NCBI GenBank assembly: GCA_934168305.1 | Contig: CAKPNF010000020.1 | Location: forward strand, 1-15,423 | Reading direction: 5' to 3' | Origin: an uncultured Clostridia bacterium | GTDB lineage: Bacteria; Bacillota; Clostridia; TANB77; CAG-508 | DNA length: 15,423 nucleotides | Shown here: positions 1 to 7,926 of the stretch, one piece after another | How the letters are laid out: each line of letters begins with the position of its first letter | Numbering within the stretch: the stretch's first letter is position 1 | Made by a program: the position numbers and the translations under genes | Notes under the pieces: model-generated | The model's database searches: none | What the model was told of the DNA's origin: nothing | Seen by the model: the letters and a program-made list of their open reading frames with translations, nothing else

Positions 1-22
1 AGAAATGAGGAATTAGAAAGTT

Positions 23-2395
23 ATGATATGTTCAGAATGTAAGAAAAATCCAGCAATACTTTTTTATGAAAAAATAGATAATGGGAAAAGCACAATGGAA
101 GGTTTATGTTATGATTGTGCTAAGAAAAAAGGAATAAATGCAATTGAAGTATTGAATAATCAACAAGATATTTTATCTAAAGATAAAATCAATTTAGCAA
201 ATATGAATAAACAATTAGAAAACATATTCAAAGATTTTGCAGAAAATTTAGACATCAATAATTTAGGAAATATAGAAGGAGCAATTACTTTTGGTGACTT
301 AAATGAAGATGAAGAAAATTTTGATGACGAAGAAAAACCTAAAATCGCAGGTGCTGCAATACCATTAGGTTCAATCTTTTCTAATATGTTCTCACAAAAT
401 AAAAACGAAAATAGCGAAAAAACAGAAAACAATAAAAAACAAGCAAAAGCAGATAAAAAGAAAGAAACTAAACAAAACAAAAAGAAAAAATATTTAGACA
501 CATACGGAACAAATTTGACAAACAAGGCTAAAAATAATCAACTAGACTTAGTTATAGGTAGAGACAAAGAAATACAAAGAATCGTTCAAATATTAAATAG
601 ACGTTCAAAAAATAACCCTTGTTTAATTGGAGAACCAGGTGTTGGTAAAACAGCCATTGCTCAAGGTTTAGCAATAAAAATTGCAAACCAAAATGTACCT
701 GCAAAACTTTTAAACAAAGAAGTCTATCTTTTAGATATGACTGCAGTAATTGCCGGTACTCAATTTAGAGGTCAATTTGAATCAAGAATGAAGGGAATTA
801 TTGACGAATGTAAAGAATATGGTAACATCATTTTAGTTATTGATGAAATCCATAATATAATAGGAGCTGGCGATGGTGAACATTCTATGAATGCAGCAAA
901 TATTTTAAAACCAGCATTATCAAACGGAGAAATTCAATTAATTGGTACTACAACTTTAACAGAATACAGAAAATACATTGAAAAAGATTCAGCTTTAGAA
1001 AGAAGATTTCAACAAGTTTTAGTAGAAGAGCCTAATATAGACGATTCTATAAAAATCCTTGAAGGAATTAAAAAATATTATGAAGAATATCACAAAGTAA
1101 AAATATCAACAGATGTTATTAAACAAACTGTTATAATGTCTGAAAAATACATTCATGACAGATTTTTACCAGACAAAGCCATTGATATATTAGATGAAGC
1201 TTGTTCTAGAATTAATCTAGAAAATAAAGATTTATTTAAGCTTGAAATATTAAAACAAGAATTAGAAAAAGTTCAAGCAGAAAAAGAAGAAGTTACAGAA
1301 TCAGAATCTGATACAACAGAAGATTTTCAAAAGGCAGCTGATTTAAAAACTCGTGAATGTCAAATTATGGAGAACATTGATAACTTAAATAAAAAAATGA
1401 AATTAAAAAACCTAACTGTACAAGATATTGCAACAGTTATTGAAAGTTGGACAAAAATACCTGTTAAAAAAATTACTGAAGCAGAAACTCAAAAACTTTT
1501 AAATCTTGAAACAAATCTTCACAAAAGAGTTATTGGTCAAGAAGAAGCTGTAAATAGTGTTTCTAGAGCAATTAGAAGAAATAGAGCTGGACTTCAAAAC
1601 GAAAAAAGACCACCTTCATTTATATTTGTAGGTCCTACAGGTGTTGGTAAAACAGAACTTGCAAAATCACTTGCATATGAAATGTTTGGTTCTGAAGATT
1701 CTATTATAAGAATAGATATGTCTGAATACATGGAAAGTCACTCCACATCAAAACTAATAGGTGCCCCTCCAGGATATGTTGGATATGATGATGCAGGACA
1801 ATTAACTGAAAAAGTTAAAAGAAAACCTTACTCAATCATTCTTTTAGACGAAATCGAAAAAGCACATCCTGACGTATTCAATATTTTATTACAAGTATTG
1901 GATGACGGAAAACTTACAGATTCACAAGGTAACACTGTTAGTTTTGCAAATACAATTATAATCATGACATCAAATGCAGGTTCAAATTTAAATAATAATT
2001 CAATTGGATTTGGAAAACAAACTGTTGATAAATCTAAGATTGAAGACAGTCTAAAAGAAGTATTTAGACCTGAGTTTTTAAACAGAGTAGATGAAATCAT
2101 TGTATTTGACTCTCTAAATCAGAAAGAATTATTACAAATTGTGGATTTAATGCTTAAATATACTATAAAAGCTTTAAAACAAAAAGACATTTCATTTAAT
2201 ATAACAGATGAAGCAAAACAATTTATATTAGACAAAGGTACCAACATTAAATTTGGTGCAAGACCCTTAAGAAGAGCTATTCAAAGATATATCGAAGATG
2301 AAATATCTGAAAAAATTCTTCGTTCTGAAGTTGTTGATGGTCAAACTATAAAAGTAGATTTAAAAGAAAATGCACTTACTTTTGAAGTGTATTAA
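23..2395 (+). CDS. clpE: ClpE-type AAA+ protein unfoldase (Clp ATPase with N-terminal zinc finger)
   Basis: Hexameric ATP-driven unfoldase expected to feed substrates to ClpP in the cytoplasm. The 790-residue protein opens with a four-Cys zinc finger (C3, C6, C29, C32) and lacks the double Clp_N repeat of ClpC/ClpB, which is the ClpE layout. A charged low-complexity linker (about 80-157, acidic then Lys-rich) follows. AAA-1 has Walker A GEPGVGKT (203-210) and Walker B D274-E275. A UVR-like coiled-coil middle domain lies at about 403-462. AAA-2 has Walker A GPTGVGKT (537-544) and Walker B D609-E610. The ClpP-docking tripeptide is I661-G662-F663. The start is fixed by an in-frame TAG at 14-16 and by the zinc finger beginning at residue 3; GAGG lies at 7-10. 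ClpE genes are often under CtsR control, but the promoter is outside the window. The linker is long for the family. A ClpC-like label is the alternative. Confidence 0.93.
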   Translation: MICSECKKNPAILFYEKIDNGKSTMEGLCYDCAKKKGINAIEVLNNQQDILSKDKINLANMNKQLENIFKDFAENLDINNLGNIEGAITFGDLNEDEENFDDEEKPKIAGAAIPLGSIFSNMFSQNKNENSEKTENNKKQAKADKKKETKQNKKKKYLDTYGTNLTNKAKNNQLDLVIGRDKEIQRIVQILNRRSKNNPCLIGEPGVGKTAIAQGLAIKIANQNVPAKLLNKEVYLLDMTAVIAGTQFRGQFESRMKGIIDECKEYGNIILVIDEIHNIIGAGDGEHSMNAANILKPALSNGEIQLIGTTTLTEYRKYIEKDSALERRFQQVLVEEPNIDDSIKILEGIKKYYEEYHKVKISTDVIKQTVIMSEKYIHDRFLPDKAIDILDEACSRINLENKDLFKLEILKQELEKVQAEKEEVTESESDTTEDFQKAADLKTRECQIMENIDNLNKKMKLKNLTVQDIATVIESWTKIPVKKITEAETQKLLNLETNLHKRVIGQEEAVNSVSRAIRRNRAGLQNEKRPPSFIFVGPTGVGKTELAKSLAYEMFGSEDSIIRIDMSEYMESHSTSKLIGAPPGYVGYDDAGQLTEKVKRKPYSIILLDEIEKAHPDVFNILLQVLDDGKLTDSQGNTVSFANTIIIMTSNAGSNLNNNSIGFGKQTVDKSKIEDSLKEVFRPEFLNRVDEIIVFDSLNQKELLQIVDLMLKYTIKALKQKDISFNITDEAKQFILDKGTNIKFGARPLRRAIQRYIEDEISEKILRSEVVDGQTIKVDLKENALTFEVY

Positions 2396-2410
2396 TAGGA
2401 GAAAAAAACG

Positions 2411-3025
2411 ATGTTTAAACATATACCAAATATATTAACAATATTAAGATTTATATTTATACCAATTATTTTAAATTTTATATTTAAAGGAAATTATATT
2501 TTAGGAATTATATTTTTTACCATCTCTGGTTTAACTGATGTTTTAGATGGTTTTATTGCTAGAAAATTTAATTTTGTTTCTAACTTTGGAAAACTAATGG
2601 ATCCTTTAGCTGATAAATTAACTCAAATTTCTGTACTTGCATCTCTTGTTACTGTAAAAATTATTCCCGTCTGGATTCTAGCCATTGTTGTTTTAAAAGA
2701 ATTAATAATGGTAGTCGGTGCATCATTTCTTTATGGTAAAGATGTTGTAGTTTATAGCAAATGGTATGGAAAATTAGCTACTGTCTTATTTTATTTAGCT
2801 ATTGTTGTTTCATTAGTTATAAAACAACTTAATCTTACAGGTTGGTTATATTATCTTGATATAGTTATTTATTGCATCGCTTTGGTGGTTACAGTATTTT
2901 CACTTATTATGTATGTTAAATGTCTTTATCAAGGTGGTTTTATTAACAAAGATGACTTAAATAAAGAAACAAAAAATGTTATTGTGAAAAATAAAAAGAA
3001 AAAGAAAAAAAATGAAGAAAATTAA
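2411..3025 (+). CDS. pgsA: CDP-diacylglycerol--glycerol-3-phosphate 3-phosphatidyltransferase
   Basis: Integral membrane enzyme of the CDP-alcohol phosphatidyltransferase family that makes phosphatidylglycerol phosphate from CDP-diacylglycerol and glycerol 3-phosphate, the committed step to phosphatidylglycerol and cardiolipin. The complete metal-binding signature is visible: D43-x2-D46-G47-x2-A50-R51-x8-G60-x3-D64-x3-D68. Several hydrophobic helices surround it (about 8-25, 28-42, 74-110, 120-142, 145-170). Length (204) is normal for the family. AGGAG at 2398-2402 precedes the ATG, and only 15 bp separate it from clpE, so the two are probably co-transcribed. The C-terminus is a run of lysines followed by NEEN; these codons form the A-tract and left arm of the terminator at 3011-3036, so the tail may reflect the terminator rather than enzyme function. 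A related CDP-alcohol transferase with another acceptor is possible but less likely. Confidence 0.9.
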   Translation: MFKHIPNILTILRFIFIPIILNFIFKGNYILGIIFFTISGLTDVLDGFIARKFNFVSNFGKLMDPLADKLTQISVLASLVTVKIIPVWILAIVVLKELIMVVGASFLYGKDVVVYSKWYGKLATVLFYLAIVVSLVIKQLNLTGWLYYLDIVIYCIALVVTVFSLIMYVKCLYQGGFINKDDLNKETKNVIVKNKKKKKKNEEN

Positions 3026-3036
3026 TTTTCTTCATT
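3011..3036. terminator. Bidirectional palindromic terminator between pgsA and the BofC-like gene
   Basis: A perfect 26-bp palindrome with 13-nt arms (left arm starts AATGAAGAAAATT). On the + strand it is followed by a T-rich run (3035-3041); on the - strand it is followed by the complement of the A-tract at 2994-3012. It can therefore end transcription of pgsA and of the convergent gene ending at 3040. The stop codon of pgsA (3023-3025) sits at the centre of the palindrome. Confidence 0.85.
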
Positions 3037-3039
3037 TTT

Positions 3040-3654
3040 TTATTCAAAATCTTCGATTAATTGATTTAATTCTTCTATTCCATTTACTCTAATACCATTT
3101 TGAATTTCTATCTTGTCAGTTTCAGTTAAATATTCAACAGAAATTTCAGTTTTTTCATACAATTCCTCTTCATTATTTTCATTTATTTTATAAATATTAA
3201 TCTTTCCATCAACATCTCTTAAAACAAAATGTTGACCACAATTACTATTAAATTCCTTATATAAAATTATTTCATTATTTGAATATTTTTGTATTTCCCA
3301 ATTTGGATATTCTTTTTGCAAATCCGATTCAGTTCCATTAACTAAATCTTTTGGAATATCTAAATATTCATTTATTGTATGTTGACATTCATCATAATAT
3401 CTTTTTAAAGTAATTAAACAATTTGGCGAAATTTTTTCTTCACTAGAATTTGTTTCTATCTCTAATTTGGCTTGTTCTTCTAATTTCCCATATTCCTCTG
3501 TGCATTCATCTGTTATCGTTTCAGATACAATATTTATTTCATTATCCACAATGTTTTTACCTATTTTTTTATTTCTATTATAGATATATACCCCTGTTAT
3601 TATCCCTATTACTATAATAGCTAATACAAGTATTATCAACCAACTTTTTTTCAT
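3040..3654 (-). CDS. Membrane-anchored protein with BofC-like C-terminal domain
   Basis: Predicted 204-residue protein with a short cytoplasmic N-terminus, one membrane segment (about residues 4-24) and an extracytoplasmic remainder. A Glu-rich stretch follows the anchor. The second half holds a Cys pair region (NC near the middle and YYDEC soon after), a later NSNCGQH, and then a beta-rich domain ending in a pattern EYL-x-ETD-x-I-x-NGI-x-V-x-GIEELNQLIEDFE. That ending resembles the C-terminal domain of BofC, an intercompartmental sporulation regulator, and clostridial proteins annotated that way; this is pattern recognition, not a search result. The start at 3654 was chosen because GGAGG (3662-3666) lies 7 nt upstream; an ATG 33 bases further upstream has no such site. 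It follows comEC after 58 bp and is probably the last gene of the same transcript. Function is unknown. Confidence 0.7.
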   Translation of the reverse strand: MKKSWLIILVLAIIVIGIITGVYIYNRNKKIGKNIVDNEINIVSETITDECTEEYGKLEEQAKLEIETNSSEEKISPNCLITLKRYYDECQHTINEYLDIPKDLVNGTESDLQKEYPNWEIQKYSNNEIILYKEFNSNCGQHFVLRDVDGKINIYKINENNEEELYEKTEISVEYLTETDKIEIQNGIRVNGIEELNQLIEDFE

Positions 3655-3712
3655 AATATTTCCTCCATTTTTTTTATTATTTACCAAATTTTTATTGTTT
3701 ATACATTAAAAA

Positions 3713-6199
3713 TTAGTAAATAGATATAGTTCTATATTCGCTACTCCTATTAACTTCAATTGAAATTTCTCCACCTAAGTCTGTTCTAAAAACTTTACAC
3801 CCCAATTGTTTCAATCTTTCTAACACATTTTCATTTGGATGACCAAACTTATTATTCTTTCCTACCCCAATAACAGCAATCTTAGGATTTACAACATTTA
3901 TAAACTCACTTGTACTAGATGTTTTAGAACCATGATGTGCCACCTTCAATATATTTGCCTTTAATAAATCTTTATTTTTAGAGTATAATTTCAAAATTTC
4001 TTTTTCAGAAGCTTCTTCTATATCTCCAGTAAATAACATACTAAATTTTTTATAATGTAAATTAAAAACCATTGCATTATTATTTAACGCATTTGTAGAA
4101 ATCAAATTTTCTGTAGGCCACAAAATGTCTAAATATAAATTTTTTTCAATATATATTTTATTCCCAGCCATTACCTCATACACTTTTATGTTTTTCTCAC
4201 TTATTATCTTTAAAAATTTCTCATAATTCTCTGAATTTTCAGCTTGTTTTGAAATGTATACCCTCCTTACTCTTAATTCTTGTAACAAAGTAAGAATTGC
4301 TCCAACATGATCTTGATCAAAATGGCTAATAATAACTATATCAATCTTAGTAAAACCTCTATCTAAAATATATGGAATCAATGTACTTTTTCCAACATCA
4401 AAATCAGAATTACTACTACCTCCTCCATCAATTAAAATAGTTTTCCTTTGAGGAGTAATTATTAAACTAGAATCACCTTGTCCAACATCAATAAAATGAA
4501 TTTTTAGCTTTTTAGGAATACAATATATAACTGAAAATGATAAAATTATGATAATTATTATAAGCCTCACTTTTTTTCCATTTTTTCTTAAATTTATTTT
4601 CATTAAAGCTATTAAATTCTTTACTCTGATTTGTGTTTTACTTGGATTTTTAATAGAATAAATATTGTAACATAGAAACAATACGAATAAAAATAAATAA
4701 TAAATAGAAATTAAAAATATAGTAGGTGTTGCAACATAGATTTTTGAAAATGGTAATTTTCCAATATTAGATATTAACTTTAAAATCGTTATTCCTATTT
4801 GAATCAAAGGCGAAAAAATTTCAGCTATTGAGCTATTTATTAAAATTAAAATTATAAATATAAAACCCAAAATAACAACTGGACCTATAACAAAACTTAA
4901 AATTAAATTTGATATTAAAAAATAAGGATTAAATGTATTTAAAGATGATATTATTAATGGTAATATAAATAATTGTACAGAAATAGAAACCGAAATAATT
5001 TCTTTTATTTTATCTATATATCTACCAATTTTGGGTCTTATTTTATACTTATATATTTTATTTTTTACATTGATATTTTTTAAAATGTTTAAAATATATT
5101 TATTAAAGATTACTATCCCAATAACTCCACCATATGATAACAAAAGTCCCAAATTTTGAATTAAAAATGGATTATAAATTAAAATTAAAAATAATGATAT
5201 TGATATAGTATTATATATATCATTTTTTCTATAAATTAACTTTGAAAAAATCAAAATTATTCCCATTATTCCAGCTCTTACAATTGATGGTGAAAAGTTT
5301 GTTATAAACATATAAAATATTAGAATAAAAATACTTATAATTTCTGTATTTTTCTTGCCAAATAACTTTTTAAAAATAAAATTTATCCCTAAAAGTACAT
5401 ATGCAACATGCATTCCTGAAATCGCTAAAATATGTGACATACTTGCATTTCTAAAATCATCTTGTGTTTGCTCATCAATATCTGTTTTATTACCTAAAAT
5501 CAATCCTAGCAAAATTGAGGCAGTCTCTTCATTTAAAACTTTTTTAGTCTTCGAAACTATTCTCTCTAAAATTTGATTTGATATTTTGAAAATTCTATTT
5601 CCTTGATTATTTTTTATAAACTTTATTTCTTCACACCTTATTGTTCCATATACTTTTAATTGTTTTATATATTGTGAATAATCAAATCCTTTATAATTTC
5701 TTTGTTTTTCAGGTCTTGTATATGTTCCTGAAAATGCAATTTTATCTCCATAATTTAATTCAATATCTTTTTTGGTATATATATATAATTTAAGATTTTT
5801 ATTATTGTATTTCGCTTCTACAATATATTTATTATAATATCTTTTTTCTTGTTTTTCTCCTATGATTATTCCTGTAAGATTTAAATTTTCCTCGACTGAT
5901 AAATTATTGTATATTCTTTCATAATTTTTATTTTGAAATATTACAATTGTATTTGAAACTAATGAACTAATAATTACAATTAGTATTACTTTTGAATTTA
6001 AATAAATTTTTATATATCTAAAATATCTTTTTATTGATAATAATTTAAATTTTTCTTTTTTTGCTTTATTACAAAATTTATAAATAAAATATAATGCAAT
6101 TATCGGAATATAAATTAAGACTATACTTTTATTAAAGTATAGTCCCACTATTATACCTATTATATATCCTATAACTGCAATAAGAATTGGCCTTTTCAA
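3713..6199 (-). CDS. comEC: ComEC/Rec2 DNA-uptake channel protein
   Basis: Polytopic membrane protein that carries single-stranded DNA across the cytoplasmic membrane during natural transformation. The 828 residues follow the family order. They start with N-terminal helices, then a DUF4131-type OB-like domain (to about 200, including FDYSQYIKQLKVYGTI). Next comes the ComEC_N competence domain with many helices (about 215-520, LGLILGNKTDID and ILAISGMHVAY). Last is a metallo-beta-lactamase-like domain (about 565-828). That domain keeps HFIDVGQGDS (568-577), the metal motif H626-F-D628-Q-D630-H631, AHHGS (H755, H756) and GHP (H787), so a nuclease activity looks intact. The start is TTG, preceded by AGGAGG at 6205-6210 with 5 nt spacing; this site overlaps the stop codon of the hydrolase gene upstream, implying one transcript and coupled translation. 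No comEA, comFA or pilus genes are visible here, so competence cannot be concluded. Confidence 0.93.
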   Translation of the reverse strand: MKRPILIAVIGYIIGIIVGLYFNKSIVLIYIPIIALYFIYKFCNKAKKEKFKLLSIKRYFRYIKIYLNSKVILIVIISSLVSNTIVIFQNKNYERIYNNLSVEENLNLTGIIIGEKQEKRYYNKYIVEAKYNNKNLKLYIYTKKDIELNYGDKIAFSGTYTRPEKQRNYKGFDYSQYIKQLKVYGTIRCEEIKFIKNNQGNRIFKISNQILERIVSKTKKVLNEETASILLGLILGNKTDIDEQTQDDFRNASMSHILAISGMHVAYVLLGINFIFKKLFGKKNTEIISIFILIFYMFITNFSPSIVRAGIMGIILIFSKLIYRKNDIYNTISISLFLILIYNPFLIQNLGLLLSYGGVIGIVIFNKYILNILKNINVKNKIYKYKIRPKIGRYIDKIKEIISVSISVQLFILPLIISSLNTFNPYFLISNLILSFVIGPVVILGFIFIILILINSSIAEIFSPLIQIGITILKLISNIGKLPFSKIYVATPTIFLISIYYLFLFVLFLCYNIYSIKNPSKTQIRVKNLIALMKINLRKNGKKVRLIIIIIILSFSVIYCIPKKLKIHFIDVGQGDSSLIITPQRKTILIDGGGSSNSDFDVGKSTLIPYILDRGFTKIDIVIISHFDQDHVGAILTLLQELRVRRVYISKQAENSENYEKFLKIISEKNIKVYEVMAGNKIYIEKNLYLDILWPTENLISTNALNNNAMVFNLHYKKFSMLFTGDIEEASEKEILKLYSKNKDLLKANILKVAHHGSKTSSTSEFINVVNPKIAVIGVGKNNKFGHPNENVLERLKQLGCKVFRTDLGGEISIEVNRSSEYRTISIY

Positions 6200-6208
6200 G
6201 TTTACCTC

Positions 6209-7543
6209 CTAATTTAAAATTCTTCTTGCACCTACATAATTTGTTTTATAATATCCACTTGCAAGTGTATCTATTGTTACACCTCTACTTGGATTTGCTG
6301 CATGTATGAATGTATTTCCCCCAATATATATTCCAACATGATTTATTCCTGATTTTCCAAACATCAATAAATCTCCTGCTTGTAAATTAGTTACTGATGT
6401 ACCGTTACTGTATTGTGCTGCGGCTGTTCTATTTAATGTAACACCAAAATGTTTATATACATATTGTGTAAATCCAGAACAATCAAATCCGCTTGTTGTT
6501 GTTCCTCCATACACATATTTACATCCTAAAAACTGTTTTGCATATGATATAATTGAATTTCCTGTTTGTGATGATGTTGTTTCTTTTGGTGTATCTGTAT
6601 TTGATAATTCTGTTTGAGCTTTAGTTTCAGTTTTAACATCTGTTGAATCTCTTTCTGTCATTGTACCTCTTGATGTTTCTTGTTTTGAACTTGATAATAA
6701 AGTTTCAGCAATATATCCATTTGTTCCATTTACGTCAACATAGGCCCATCCATTTTCAGTTGATATTACAGTTACTTGTGTATTTATTGATATTTGTTTT
6801 ATTATCTGTGATGTTTTATCAGCTTTTTGTCTTAAATTTGTAGTTTGCGAATTTACATACATAATTTTTGTTTTATTTTCAACTTTGTTTTCAGTTTTAT
6901 TTTCTGTCTCACTTTCAATTTCTTTATTATCAGCTGTTACATTAGTCTCTATAGGACTTTCATTTTTTAAAAATTTACCTAAAACCCATCCTTCTTTTCC
7001 TTCAGCTGTTTTTATTTTTGCCCAATCATTTAAAATCTCTGTAACTTCTACTTCTACATCCTTATTTACTTCATCTAATTCAATTGAACTTATTAATGGT
7101 ATTATTTTTAATTTTGAGTTTTCTAATAATTTATATTTTTTTCCTTTTTCTAATTCAATTTTTTCTGATGCTGTATTACTTGTTTCCGTACTTGTAGTAT
7201 TATCTACTTGTATATTTTTTGCCTCATTATTAGTTTCTATTGTATTTGTTTTATTTTCTTTCTTACTATCTACTTCAATTAAATCTGTTCTTACATATCC
7301 TGTTATATTTTTGTATTTAACTTTATACCAACCATCAACTTCTTCTATTATTTCAACTTCATCACCTAATGATGCAAGTTCTAAAACTTTAGCATCTGTT
7401 TGTGGTTGTTCTCTAAGTCTTGCTGTTTCTGTTGTGATCTTTCCTGTATTTGCAGCAAAACATATATTTATAAAAAACATACTCCCTAAACATATTGTTG
7501 CCATTATCATTATTATGCTTCTTATATTCATTCTTGCTTTCAT
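6209..7543 (-). CDS. Secreted SH3-domain NlpC/P60 peptidoglycan endopeptidase
   Basis: Cell-wall hydrolase predicted to cut peptide stems of peptidoglycan outside the cell. The 444-residue product begins with a Sec signal peptide (about 1-30, ending C-F-A before A31). Three bacterial SH3 wall-binding domains follow at about 31-91, 132-193 and 227-286, separated by Thr/Glu/Asn-rich linkers. The NlpC/P60 domain is at about 335-444 with catalytic C355 (DCSGF), H402 (NHVGIYIG) and H414 (FIHAANP). The start at 7543 was chosen because AGGAG (7551-7555) lies 7 nt upstream; the longer reading frame to 7621 would begin at the -35 box of the promoter. It is the first gene of an apparent operon with comEC, 9 bp downstream. 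The second SH3 copy is the most divergent. Active residues are complete, so the enzyme should be functional; its exact cleavage bond cannot be read from sequence. Confidence 0.9.
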   Translation of the reverse strand: MKARMNIRSIIMIMATICLGSMFFINICFAANTGKITTETARLREQPQTDAKVLELASLGDEVEIIEEVDGWYKVKYKNITGYVRTDLIEVDSKKENKTNTIETNNEAKNIQVDNTTSTETSNTASEKIELEKGKKYKLLENSKLKIIPLISSIELDEVNKDVEVEVTEILNDWAKIKTAEGKEGWVLGKFLKNESPIETNVTADNKEIESETENKTENKVENKTKIMYVNSQTTNLRQKADKTSQIIKQISINTQVTVISTENGWAYVDVNGTNGYIAETLLSSSKQETSRGTMTERDSTDVKTETKAQTELSNTDTPKETTSSQTGNSIISYAKQFLGCKYVYGGTTTSGFDCSGFTQYVYKHFGVTLNRTAAAQYSNGTSVTNLQAGDLLMFGKSGINHVGIYIGGNTFIHAANPSRGVTIDTLASGYYKTNYVGARRILN

Positions 7544-7592
7544 TTTTTTACTCCTCATATTATTATATTCTATATGCATAATTTCGATGTAC

Positions 7593-7621
7593 AGTATATA
7601 ATTAATTTCTAAATTTGTCAA
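7593..7621 (-). promoter_or_regulatory. SigA-type promoter of the hydrolase-comEC operon
   Basis: Read on the - strand: -35 TTGACA (7616-7621), 17-bp spacer, -10 TATACT (7593-7598). The -35 is a perfect consensus and the spacing is optimal. The leader to the ATG at 7543 is about 45 nt. Its -35 lies only 12 bp from the -35 of the opposite promoter. Confidence 0.85.
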
Positions 7622-7633
7622 GTTTTCTAAAAT

Positions 7634-7662
7634 TTGACTTTTTATGTAAATTAGTGTATAAT
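7634..7662 (+). promoter_or_regulatory. SigA-type promoter of the Cys-rich small gene
   Basis: -35 TTGACT (7634-7639), 17-bp spacer, -10 TATAAT (7657-7662), close to perfect consensus. Transcription should begin near 7669, leaving a leader of about 60 nt before the ATG at 7732. It is back to back with the promoter of the hydrolase operon. Confidence 0.85.
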
Positions 7663-7691
7663 ATAGTTGTCACTATAGGTTAAGCACAAAA

Positions 7692-7719
7692 GCCCTCTTT
7701 AATTTAATAATTAAGAGGC
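7692..7719 (+). promoter_or_regulatory. Leader stem-loop just upstream of the ribosome binding site
   Basis: CCTCTT (7694-7699) plus AATT (7701-7704) pair with AATT (7709-7712) plus AAGAGG (7713-7718), leaving one bulged T (7700) and a 4-nt loop. The stem ends just before the GAAAGGA ribosome site at 7721-7727. It has no T-run after it, so it is not a terminator; it could protect the mRNA 5' end or influence translation. No known riboswitch class was recognised. Confidence 0.5.
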
Positions 7720-7731
7720 AGAAAGGAATTT

Positions 7732-7920
7732 ATGATAAAAGCACAAATTTTGAAATACAAAGAAAAAAACGTCCATTGCAGCAAATGCAAAGGCAAATGC
7801 TGGGTTCCCGGAGATAATTCCGAAACCCAAAAAAGGGCCAAAGCAATGTTTGGTGGAATCACACCAAACAACTGCGTTGTATCAGAAAATGGTACACCGC
7901 AATGTCCTTACGCAAACTAA
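7732..7920 (+). CDS. Unrecognised 62-residue Cys-rich small protein
   Basis: I do not recognise this family. The product is small, basic in its first half and has no signal peptide or membrane segment, so it is probably cytoplasmic. Five cysteines and one adjacent His form H15-C16-x2-C19-x3-C23 and, after a 24-residue gap, C48-x9-C58; this spacing would suit a bound metal, but that is inference. The gene looks real: near-consensus promoter, GAAAGGA ribosome site (7721-7727), clear stop and a following terminator, all for this gene alone. Its composition differs from its neighbours: a hand count gives 75 G+C of 189 bases (about 40%), and four of five Cys codons are TGC, whereas leuS metal-site Cys codons are TGT. 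That could mean high expression or transfer. It diverges from the hydrolase-comEC operon and converges on topB, so context gives no function. Confidence 0.7.
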   Translation: MIKAQILKYKEKNVHCSKCKGKCWVPGDNSETQKRAKAMFGGITPNNCVVSENGTPQCPYAN

Positions 7921-7926
7921 CACTAA

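Noticed and set aside
6885..7601. Long + strand reading frame opposite the NlpC/P60 gene
   Set aside because: It mirrors the Thr/Glu/Asn-rich linkers on the other strand, gives a Ser/Phe/Leu-rich product with no domain, has no ribosome site and runs into the divergent promoter region.
7663..7731. Cyclic-di-GMP or other known riboswitch in the leader of the Cys-rich gene
   Set aside because: The leader is only about 60 nt and shows one simple hairpin with none of the conserved core motifs I know.
7732..7920. SCIFF/ranthipeptide or double-glycine RiPP precursor (GG at residues 41-42, two Cys in the following 20 residues)
   Set aside because: The Cys arrangement is not that of SCIFF, three cysteines would fall in the leader, and no radical SAM enzyme or peptidase-transporter gene is nearby.
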